Positions 17,640 to 24,713 of a stretch of DNA of 38,814 nt are shown piece after piece; positions within the stretch are counted from its first letter, which is position 1; each line of letters opens with the position of its first letter. The notes beneath the pieces are model-generated. The model did not search any database. It saw only the letters and a program-made list of their open reading frames with translations, and was not told the origin of the DNA. Location of the stretch: positions 1 through 38,814 of the forward strand of contig JAJVIL010000039.1 of the NCBI GenBank assembly GCA_022072045.1, given 5' to 3'. Source of the stretch: Burkholderiaceae bacterium (GTDB taxonomy: Bacteria > Pseudomonadota > Gammaproteobacteria > Burkholderiales > Burkholderiaceae_C). Made by a program: the position numbers and the translations under genes.

Positions 17640-17655
17640 ACGTCACGGTCGTCGC

Positions 17656-18537
17656 ATGGAGATCACTCCTTCGCTGCTGGCGCTGCAGCTTTTCACCGGC
17701 GTCGCACTCGGCGCGATATATGCGCTGCTGGCGATCGGGCTGTCGCTGATCTTCGGCATGCTGACGGTGGTGAACTTCGCGCACGGCGCGTTCTTCATGG
17801 TGGGCGCGTTCCTCGGCGTGTACTTCACCGGCCTGACCGGCAGCTTCTGGCTCGGGCTGGTGATCGCGCCGCTGGTGGTCGGGGCGGTCGGGCTGGTGGT
17901 CGAACGCTTCCTCGTGCGGCCGCTGTACGGCCGCGGCATCGACTATCCGCTGCTGCTCACCTACGGGCTGTCGTATGTGCTGATGGAGGCCATCCGCGTA
18001 CTGTTCGGCATCGAAGGCGTGCCCACTTCGACGCCGCCGGCGCTGCGCGGTGCGGTCGACCTCGGCTTCGGCTACTTCCCGCTGTACCGGCTGTTCCTGA
18101 TCGGCGCCACCGCGGTGGTCGTGGCGGCGCTGTGGCTGTTCCTGGAGAAGACACGCTACGGCCTGATCGTCCGCGCCGGCAGCCGCGACGGCGACATCTG
18201 CCGCGTCTTGGGCGTGGACATCTCGCGTGTCTGGCTGATGGTGTTCGGCATCGGCTGCGCCATCGCCGGACTGTCGGGTGTGCTGGCCGCGCCGACGCGT
18301 GCCGTAAATCCGGAGATGGGCGTGCACGTGCTGGCGGAGAGCTTCGTCGTCACGGTCGTCGGCGGCATGGGCTCGCTGGTGGGCGCTGTGGTGGCCGGCT
18401 TGCTGGTTGGAGTCGTGTTCGCGATGACCTCGCTGTTTGCACCGGACCTGGCCGATCTGTCGATCTTCGTGCTGATGGCGCTGGTGCTCCTGCTCAGACC
18501 ACAGGGCATGTTCGGCAAGGCGGGGCTGCTCGGATGA
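17656..18537 (+). CDS. Liv-type ABC transporter permease (LivH family)
   Basis: 293 residues, about eight membrane segments. The LivH opening is clear: LLALQLFTGVALGAIYALLAIGLSLIFGML and VNFAHGAFFMVGAF. The EAA-like coupling segment is around RAGSRDGDICRVLGVDISRV, and SFVVTVVGGMGSLVGAVVAGLLVG near the end is typical. It is 16 bp after the binding-protein stop, and its stop overlaps the LivM-type start by ATGA, implying translational coupling. It forms half of the membrane channel. Confidence 0.94.
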   Translation: MEITPSLLALQLFTGVALGAIYALLAIGLSLIFGMLTVVNFAHGAFFMVGAFLGVYFTGLTGSFWLGLVIAPLVVGAVGLVVERFLVRPLYGRGIDYPLLLTYGLSYVLMEAIRVLFGIEGVPTSTPPALRGAVDLGFGYFPLYRLFLIGATAVVVAALWLFLEKTRYGLIVRAGSRDGDICRVLGVDISRVWLMVFGIGCAIAGLSGVLAAPTRAVNPEMGVHVLAESFVVTVVGGMGSLVGAVVAGLLVGVVFAMTSLFAPDLADLSIFVLMALVLLLRPQGMFGKAGLLG

Positions 18538-19487
18538 GTGCGATTGCCTTGATCCGGCGCCATCGCGTCGCTGCGGTACTGCTGTTCCTGCTGGTGTTTC
18601 CGCTGCTTCTGCCCTACCACGCGCTGGCGGTCAACATTCTCATTTTCGGCCTCTTCGCGGTCGGCTTCAACCTGCTGTTCGGCTACACGGGGCTGCTCAG
18701 CTTCGGTCATGCCGCCTTCCTGGGCGTGGGCAGCTACCTGACCGGCATCGCAATGGTCCACCTGGGTTGGCATTGGCTGCCGGCGCTGGGTCTGGGCGTT
18801 GCCGCGGCCGTGGTGGCGGGCCTGATGATCGGCTGGCTGGCCATCCGCACGCGCGGCATCTACTTCGCGATGGTGACGCTGGCGCTGGCGCAGGTCGTCT
18901 ACTACGCTTTCTACAAGGCAGAACGCTGGACCGGCGGCGAGAACGGCCTGCGCGGCATCGAGGTGCCGGCCATCGAGATCGGGCCGTGGACGCTGAATTT
19001 CCTCGATCCGGTGACCAAGTACTACGTCATCCTCGTCTTCGTGGCCGCGGCGCTGTGGTTCGTCTCGCGCGTGCTGGCGTCGCCGTTCGGTGCCGTCATC
19101 GAGGCCGTGCGCGAGAACGAGCAGCGGGCGTCGGCCTGCGGCTACGACGTGGCGCGCACCAAGCTGCTGGTGTTCGTGATCTCGGCGGGCATCTGCGGGC
19201 TGGCGGGTGCGCTGCGCGCGCTGCACCTGAGCGTCGTGCCGATTGAAAGCCTGCACTACTTCCAGTCGGGCCAGGCGGTCATGATGTGCCTGCTGGGCGG
19301 CATGGGCACCTTCTTCGGGCCCTTTGTCGGCGCCGCGGTGTTCCTGACGCTGGAAGACGTGGTCACGACGCTCACGCGCCACTGGATGGCAGTGGTGGGC
19401 GCTGTGTTCATGTTCTTCGTGCTGTACTTCCCGGCCGGCATCTGGGGCACGTTGATCAATCGGCTGGACCGCGGGGCACGTGCATGA
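18534..19487 (+). CDS. Liv-type ABC transporter permease (LivM family)
   Basis: 317 residues, about eight to ten membrane segments. LivM features: NLLFGYTGLLSFGHAAFLGVGSYLTG, TRGIYFAMVTLALAQVVYYAF, the coupling helix around VIEAVRENEQRASACGYDV, and MCLLGGMGTFFGPFVGAAVF. The ATG at 18534 overlaps the previous stop (ATGA); a much longer open frame upstream is only the antiphase of the LivH-type gene. It overlaps the next gene in the same ATGA manner, so all transporter subunits are probably translated in a coupled series. Confidence 0.94.
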   Translation: MSAIALIRRHRVAAVLLFLLVFPLLLPYHALAVNILIFGLFAVGFNLLFGYTGLLSFGHAAFLGVGSYLTGIAMVHLGWHWLPALGLGVAAAVVAGLMIGWLAIRTRGIYFAMVTLALAQVVYYAFYKAERWTGGENGLRGIEVPAIEIGPWTLNFLDPVTKYYVILVFVAAALWFVSRVLASPFGAVIEAVRENEQRASACGYDVARTKLLVFVISAGICGLAGALRALHLSVVPIESLHYFQSGQAVMMCLLGGMGTFFGPFVGAAVFLTLEDVVTTLTRHWMAVVGAVFMFFVLYFPAGIWGTLINRLDRGARA

Positions 19488-20233
19488 ATGCGGCTGGTGC
19501 CATCCTCGAAGTCGAAGGCGTCAGCAAGCACTTCGGCCGCTTTATCGCGCTGAACAATGTCTCGGCCCGCTTTCAGCCGAACAAGCTGAGCGCGATCATC
19601 GGCCCCAATGGCGCGGGCAAGAGCACCTTCTTCAATGTCGTCAGCGGCGCTTTTGCACCCACGGCGGGGCGGCTGAAATTCAAGGGCCGCGACATCACCG
19701 GCCTGAAGCAGCATGAGTTCGCGCGCATCGGCATCGCCAAGAGCTTCCAGGTCACCAACGTCTTCAAGCAGCTCAGCGCGCACGAGAACGTGCGAGTGGC
19801 GGTGCAGATGCGCCACGCGCGCTATCAACTGCTCGGCCCGCGCGCGGCGATGCGGGACGTGACCGAGCGTGCCGACCAACTGCTGCTGCGGGTAGGCCTG
19901 GCCGGCTTGCGCGACCGACCTGCCGCCGACCTGGCGCATGGTCAGCAGCGCGCGCTGGAAGTGGCCATGGCACTGGCGGCGGAGCCCGAGCTGTTGCTGA
20001 TGGACGAGCCCACCGCGGGCATGTCGCCCGAGGAGACGGTGGTGATGATGGACCTGATCACTGCACTCTCGCAGGAACGCTCGGTCATCATCGTCGAGCA
20101 CAAGATGAAGCTGGTGATGGGCATCTGCGAACGGCTCCTGGTGCTGCACCATGGCGAGTTTCTGGCCGAGGGCACGCCCGAGGAGATCAAGGCCAACGCC
20201 GACGTGCGGCGTGTTTACCTGGGGCAGGGCTGA
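19484..20233 (+). CDS. Liv-type ABC transporter ATP-binding protein (LivG family)
   Basis: 249 residues. Walker A GPNGAGKS near residue 43, Q-loop around AKSFQVTNVF, signature region ADLAHGQQRALEVAMAL (LAHGQ in place of LSGGQ, common in LivG), Walker B LLLMDEPTAGMS and H-loop VEHKMKLVM. The C-terminal IKANADVRRVYLG is the LivG-type ending. The ATG at 19484 overlaps the LivM-type stop. It pairs with the LivF-type ATPase to power import. No motif is missing. Confidence 0.95.
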   Translation: MNAAGAILEVEGVSKHFGRFIALNNVSARFQPNKLSAIIGPNGAGKSTFFNVVSGAFAPTAGRLKFKGRDITGLKQHEFARIGIAKSFQVTNVFKQLSAHENVRVAVQMRHARYQLLGPRAAMRDVTERADQLLLRVGLAGLRDRPAADLAHGQQRALEVAMALAAEPELLLMDEPTAGMSPEETVVMMDLITALSQERSVIIVEHKMKLVMGICERLLVLHHGEFLAEGTPEEIKANADVRRVYLGQG

Positions 20234-20937
20234 TGCTCGAAGTCAACGGACTCGATGCCTGGTACGACCACAGCCACGTCGTGCAGGGCCTGCACTTCGA
20301 AGTGCGTACGGGCGAGATCGTCACGCTGATGGGCCGCAACGGCGCAGGCAAGACGAGCACGCTGCGCGCCATCATGGGGTTGATGGGCAAGCGCAGCGGG
20401 CAGGTGCGCTTCAATGGTCACGAGATCCTGGCCCAACCTGCGCAGACGCGCTACTACCTGGGGCTTGCCTACGTGCCGGAGGAAAGGCGCATCGTGCCCG
20501 GGCTGACGGTGCGCGAGAACCTCCGGCTGGGGTTGATCGCGGGCAAGGAGCGCCACACCGAACGCGAGCGCATCGACGAGATCGCCAAGACCTTCCCGCG
20601 TCTGGCCGAGCGCATGGAACAGGACGGCACCTCGATGAGCGGGGGCGAACAGCAGATGCTGGCGATCGCCCGCGCGATGATGGCGCGGCCACGCATGATC
20701 CTGCTGGACGAACCCTCCGAGGGCATCATGCCGGTGCTGGTCGACGAGATGTTCGAGCTGTTCCGCCGACTGAAGGCGCAAGGCACGACCCTTCTGCTGG
20801 TGGAACAGAACGTCGAGCGCGCGCTGAGTATCAGCGACCGCGCCTACATCCTCGACCAGGGAGTCTTGGTCCACACCGGCACCGGGGCCGACCTGCTGGC
20901 CGACCGCGAGATCCAGGACAAGTACTGCGCGGTGTAG
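20233..20937 (+). CDS. Liv-type ABC transporter ATP-binding protein (LivF family)
   Basis: 234 residues. Walker A GRNGAGKTST near residue 37, YVPEERRIVPGLTVRENLRLGL typical of LivF, signature MSGGEQQMLAIARAMMARPRMILLDEPSEG with Walker B, and H-loop VEQNVERAL. It ends EIQDKYCAV, the usual LivF tail. The ATG shares a base with the previous stop (TGATG). It completes the five-subunit importer and is the last gene of the operon; the next genes are on the other strand. Confidence 0.95.
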   Translation: MLEVNGLDAWYDHSHVVQGLHFEVRTGEIVTLMGRNGAGKTSTLRAIMGLMGKRSGQVRFNGHEILAQPAQTRYYLGLAYVPEERRIVPGLTVRENLRLGLIAGKERHTERERIDEIAKTFPRLAERMEQDGTSMSGGEQQMLAIARAMMARPRMILLDEPSEGIMPVLVDEMFELFRRLKAQGTTLLLVEQNVERALSISDRAYILDQGVLVHTGTGADLLADREIQDKYCAV

Positions 20938-21090
20938 CGGCGTGCTGTTTCCGTCGCCTGTGTGCACGAAGGCACGAAGCCACGACAGGCACTTGACGCT
21001 CCACTCGACGTTCAGGCGCAAGAGATCGATTAGGGGCGCGGCCAGCGGCGATCCTCGCGGATCAGGCCCGAACGCAGCACGAAGGCAGCT
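20938..21090. other. Intergenic, possible outer edge of the accessory block
   Basis: 153 bp between convergent genes. At 21013-21033 a sequence ends CAAGAGATCGATTAG and matches the 21-bp yicC end core at 16 of 21 positions without gaps; read in frame it would give VQAQEID and a stop, comparable to EQVQNIE at the end of YicC. It could be the degenerate right attachment site. The match is weak enough to be chance. Confidence 0.35.
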
Positions 21091-21975
21091 CTACGACGCC
21101 CGTGCGGCGTTGTCGCGAATACCGTCGGCGAACCTGTCGAACAGCGCCTCGGGCAGGTCGTGCCCCATGCCGGGCACGATGTCGCACTGCGCGCCGCCGA
21201 TGCGGCGCACGAGGTCGAGGCCGCAGGGCACCGGCACGAGCGGGTCGGCATCGCCGTGGATCACGCGCGTCGGCGCGCCGATGCGCGGCAGCAGTGGCGA
21301 GCGGTCGCCGTCGGCGACGATGGCCAGCAGCTGGCGCGCGGTGCCGGCGGGCCGGTACGCGCGGCGCACGCTGGCCAGCATGCGCGCGCGCATCACCCCG
21401 GGGTCCGCCGGGTACGCCGGGCTGCCGATCAGCTCGAAGACGCGCTGCAGGTGCGCCGCCACCGCCTCGTCGCCGCGGCCTCGCGGCCGCGACAGCAGCG
21501 CCCACTGCACGTGCCATTGCGCCCTGGGCAGGCCGCGCGCGCCGGAAGTGGTCATCATCAGCGTCAGGCTCTTCACGCGCTGGCGGTGCGCGCTGGCCAG
21601 GTGCTGCGCGATCATGCCGCCCATCGATGCGCCGCACACGTGCACGCGTTGCAGGTTCAGCGCGTCGAGCACGCCCAGCGCGTCGCCGGCCATGTCACCG
21701 AGCAGGTAGGGGCTCGTCACCGGCAGGTGCGCCGCATGGCGCAGTGCGGCCCACAGCAGGTTGGGCACACCGGCGGCGTCGAAGCCCTGGCTCAGGCCGG
21801 CGTCTCGGTTGTCGATGCGGATGACGCGGAAGCCGCGCGCGATCAGCCGCTGCACGAGTGCTTCGGGCCACGCCGTCAGCTGCATGCCCAGCCCCATGAC
21901 CATCAGCAGCGGCTCCGCGCCGGGCGGGCCCTGGTCGTCGACCTCGATCGCGATGCCGCGCGCGCTCACCTGCAC
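21091..21975 (-). CDS. Alpha/beta hydrolase
   Basis: 294 residues. The fold is indicated by PLLMVMGLGMQLTAWPEALV for the oxyanion region, the nucleophile elbow VCGASMGGMIAQHLA, the acid in VIHGDADPLVPV and the catalytic His in VPGMGHDLPEALF. The start is GTG at 21975, supported by AAAGGAG 8 bp upstream. It overlaps the end of the WS/DGAT gene by 10 bp, so the two are coupled. Because the upstream partner makes wax esters or triacylglycerols, this enzyme may be an esterase or lipase acting on the same neutral lipids. That is an inference from position only. Confidence 0.9.
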   Translation of the reverse strand: MQVSARGIAIEVDDQGPPGAEPLLMVMGLGMQLTAWPEALVQRLIARGFRVIRIDNRDAGLSQGFDAAGVPNLLWAALRHAAHLPVTSPYLLGDMAGDALGVLDALNLQRVHVCGASMGGMIAQHLASAHRQRVKSLTLMMTTSGARGLPRAQWHVQWALLSRPRGRGDEAVAAHLQRVFELIGSPAYPADPGVMRARMLASVRRAYRPAGTARQLLAIVADGDRSPLLPRIGAPTRVIHGDADPLVPVPCGLDLVRRIGGAQCDIVPGMGHDLPEALFDRFADGIRDNAARAS

Positions 21976-23507
21976 CGACGCGGCTCCTTTGGCGTGCGCG
22001 CCGAGCGCACCGCGCGGCCCACCGGCGCCGCCGGCGCCTGCTCGTCGGCGCGCTGCTCGTCGGGCGACGGCAACGCGAGCAGATCGTCGAACGCGGTCTC
22101 CACCGCCTGCGCGAACGACTTGGCGTCGGGCATCGCCGCGGCATCGGCCATGATGCCGAAGTCGAGCGCGCCGGCGTAGCTCTGCACCGTGATGTTGAGC
22201 GCCACGCCGTGGACGACGATCGACGTCGGATAGTTGGCCAGCATGCGCGCACCCGCCAGGTACAGCGGCACCGCCGGCCCCGGCACGTTCGAGATCGTGA
22301 CGTTGGCCACCTGCGGGATGCGGTCGGCCACCTTCGCGCGCCCGTACAGCGTCGCGGCCGCCTCCATCAGCCAGGGCAGGCCGAGCGACGGGAAGTCGGT
22401 CGGCAGGATGCTCTTCACGCTGCCGAGCGTCGACTTCATCGACGCGCTCGCACGACGGATGTGCGCCAGCCGCTTCATCGGATCGGCAATGTGCGTGCCC
22501 AGGCTGATCAGGCTCATCGACGCCTGGTTGGAGGCGGTGGCATCGCCGGGCTTGCGCAGCGAGATCGGCACCGCGGCGATCAGGCTCTTCTTCGGCAGCG
22601 CGCGCTTCCCGCCGAGGTAGCGGCGCATGGCGGTGGACACCACCATCAGCACCATGTCGTTGATCGTCGCGTCGTGCGCCTTGCCGACGGCCTTCAGTTC
22701 GGGCAGCGGCAGCGACACCGCGGCGAACGCGCGCCCGGCGGTGACAGAGACATTGAATGGCGTCTTCGGCGCCAGCGTGACATTGCCCGAGCCGCCCTTG
22801 CCACCGAGCAGCGTGCTGTTGGCCAGCAGGCCCTGCACCGCACTGCCGGCGGCGCCGCCGAGCGTGCCGACGGTGGCGGGCAACTCCTTGACGATGCGGG
22901 TCACCTGCCGGATCTGACTGGCCAGCGCGCCGCGCAGCGACTCGCCCATGCTGAGCCTGAACTTCCTGGCGCGCTGGCTGGGCTTGGACTCGATCGTGCG
23001 CGGATCGGGCGTCAGGTCGAGCAGTGCGTTGGCCAGCGCGACCGCGGCCTGGCCGTCGACCGCGGCGTGGTGCAGCTGACTGTACAAGCCGATCCGCCGG
23101 CGGCCATCGCTGCTGGGCGCGAGGCCTTCGAGCACGTGGAACTTCCACAACGGCTTGCTGCGGTCGAGCAGCACCGGATGCAGCACCGCCACCTGCGCCT
23201 CGAGCACGGTCATGCCCTCGCCGCTGCGTGCCGCCTTCGGCAGCCTGATCTCGACGACGTGCTGGTTCAGATCGGGCTCGGCGTCGACCCACGCCGGGTT
23301 GGCGAGGTTCAGCGGCATCCACCACAACCTGCGCCGCAGCGCCGGCAGCACGGCCAGGCGCGAGGCGATGTGCCGGCGCAGGTCGCGCGCGAAGCGGCCC
23401 TTGTAGCCCGCGGGCAGCTCGTACACGTTCAGGGCGCCGACATGCATCGGCATCTCGGGCGTCTCGAGGTACAGGAACGCGGCATCCAGGCTCGACAGCG
23501 TCTTCAT
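21966..23507 (-). CDS. WS/DGAT wax ester synthase/diacylglycerol O-acyltransferase
   Basis: 513 residues. The enzyme transfers acyl groups from acyl-CoA to long-chain alcohols or diacylglycerol, making storage lipid at the cytoplasmic membrane. The condensation-domain active site is QLHHAAVDGQAAVALANAL (HHxxxDG) near residue 135. Other family segments are SSLDAAFLYLETPEMPMHVG at the start, NDMVLMVVSTAMRRYL, PISLRKPGD and NVTISNVPGPAVPLYLAGARM near residue 410. The ATG at 23507 gives MKTLSSLDAAF; the long open frame upstream is ignored because it enters gmk antisense. The C-terminal 40 residues are low-complexity. It is first of a two-gene operon with the alpha/beta hydrolase. Whether the pair belongs to the accessory block or the native chromosome is unclear. 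Confidence 0.93.
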   Translation of the reverse strand: MKTLSSLDAAFLYLETPEMPMHVGALNVYELPAGYKGRFARDLRRHIASRLAVLPALRRRLWWMPLNLANPAWVDAEPDLNQHVVEIRLPKAARSGEGMTVLEAQVAVLHPVLLDRSKPLWKFHVLEGLAPSSDGRRRIGLYSQLHHAAVDGQAAVALANALLDLTPDPRTIESKPSQRARKFRLSMGESLRGALASQIRQVTRIVKELPATVGTLGGAAGSAVQGLLANSTLLGGKGGSGNVTLAPKTPFNVSVTAGRAFAAVSLPLPELKAVGKAHDATINDMVLMVVSTAMRRYLGGKRALPKKSLIAAVPISLRKPGDATASNQASMSLISLGTHIADPMKRLAHIRRASASMKSTLGSVKSILPTDFPSLGLPWLMEAAATLYGRAKVADRIPQVANVTISNVPGPAVPLYLAGARMLANYPTSIVVHGVALNITVQSYAGALDFGIMADAAAMPDAKSFAQAVETAFDDLLALPSPDEQRADEQAPAAPVGRAVRSARTPKEPRRCR

Positions 23508-23711
23508 GATGGCCAGCGCTCGCTGCTCGATGATCGTCGCCGATGCTAGGCGCGACACCCGCCTCGTCGGCCCCGGACACACCCTAAAGCGCCCGAGCCG
23601 GGCCCGGCGGTTCGCCTTGGCGAGGCGGCGGCACCGCTTGGGCACGCCTATGTCACGCCGCCTTGCCCGCGATCCGCGGCCCGCGCGTGTCCGGGCCCTA
23701 CACTGCGCGGT

Positions 23712-24362
23712 GTGAAGAAGGCCAGCGCCGCCGAAGCCCGCATCGAGACACCGGGCAACCTGTTCGTCGTCGCCGCCCCGAGCGGCGCCGGCAAGTCGAG
23801 CCTGGTCAACGCGCTGCTCGCGCTCGACGCGCACCTCGCGCTGTCGGTGTCGCACACCACGCGAGCGCCGCGCGGGCAGGAGCAGGACGGACGCGAATAC
23901 TGGTTCGTCGACGAGGCGCGGTTTCGCGAGATGGTGGCGGCCGGCGAGTTTTTCGAATGGGCCGAGGTGCACGGTCACCTGTACGGCACGTCGCGCTCGG
24001 CGATCGAATCGCGCCTGGCCGCCGGCGAGGACGTGGTGCTCGAAATCGACTGGCAGGGCGCGCTGCAGATCAAGCGGCTGTTCGCGCACGCGGTGCTGAT
24101 CTTCGTGTTGCCCCCGAGCTGGGACGAGCTGCGCCAGCGGCTGCTGCGTCGCGGCGAGGATGCGCCCTCGGTGGTCGAGACGCGCATGGCCAATGCCCGC
24201 GCCGAGGTGACGCGGGCCCGGGAATTCGACTTCGTTATAATCAACGCCGTTTTCGAGACGGCGCTGTTCGATCTCAAGACGATCGTCCACTCGCAGCGCC
24301 TGAAGTTCGCCGCGCAGCGGCGCAACAAGTCGCCAGTGTTCGAAGCGCTCGGCCTGTCATAG
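23712..24362 (+). CDS. gmk: Guanylate kinase
   Basis: 216 residues. It phosphorylates GMP to GDP with ATP. The P-loop is [18 protein letters not shown], followed by the GMP-binding [22 protein letters not shown] and [14 protein letters not shown], all canonical. The start is GTG at 23712; a TACACT box lies 7 bp before it and there is no ribosome binding site, so the message may be leaderless. The gene precedes rpoZ and spoT, the usual order. In relatives yicC sits directly before it; the 15.8 kb in between is the inserted block. Confidence 0.96.
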   Translation: MKKASAAEARIETPGNLFVVAAPSGAGKSSLVNALLALDAHLALSVSHTTRAPRGQEQDGREYWFVDEARFREMVAAGEFFEWAEVHGHLYGTSRSAIESRLAAGEDVVLEIDWQGALQIKRLFAHAVLIFVLPPSWDELRQRLLRRGEDAPSVVETRMANARAEVTRAREFDFVIINAVFETALFDLKTIVHSQRLKFAAQRRNKSPVFEALGLS

Positions 24363-24390
24363 CCGGCGCAACCCCCGAGGATCCCTGCCC

Positions 24391-24594
24391 ATGGCCCGCA
24401 TCACCGTCGAAGACTGCCTGCAGCACGTACCCAATCGGTTCCAGCTGGTGTTGGCCGCGACCTATCGGGCACGCATGCTCAGCCAAGGCCACGCGCCCAA
24501 GATCGAAAGCAAGAACAAGCCCGGTGTCACGGCGCTGCGCGAGATCGCGGCCGGCGAGATCGGTGTCGAGATGCTGCGCCGCGTGCCGATCTGA
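24391..24594 (+). CDS. rpoZ: RNA polymerase omega subunit
   Basis: 67 residues, the short betaproteobacterial form. [29 protein letters not shown] is the conserved N-terminus and [21 protein letters not shown] the C-terminal part. Omega helps RNA polymerase assembly and forms part of a ppGpp binding site, which fits its place before spoT. It follows gmk by 28 bp. A TATAAT hexamer at 24236-24241 inside gmk could give it its own promoter, though I see no good -35 box. A strong hairpin terminator follows. Confidence 0.96.
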   Translation: MARITVEDCLQHVPNRFQLVLAATYRARMLSQGHAPKIESKNKPGVTALREIAAGEIGVEMLRRVPI

Positions 24595-24616
24595 GCTGCC
24601 GCGCCGCCTGCACGGC

Positions 24617-24641
24617 AAGGGCGCCTGCGGGCGCCTTTTTT
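24617..24641 (+). terminator. Rho-independent terminator after rpoZ
   Basis: The stem AAGGGCGCC/GGGCGCCTT encloses a small TGCG loop and runs into TTTTTT (24636-24641). It lies 22 bp after the rpoZ stop and should end the gmk-rpoZ transcript, so spoT probably has a separate promoter. Confidence 0.85.
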
Positions 24642-24713
24642 CGTGCGCCGGCCGAGCCTCGGGCAGTACCCCGGCACGCGGCGCGCGATGGCCTTCCGCG
24701 CTAAAGTGAAGCC

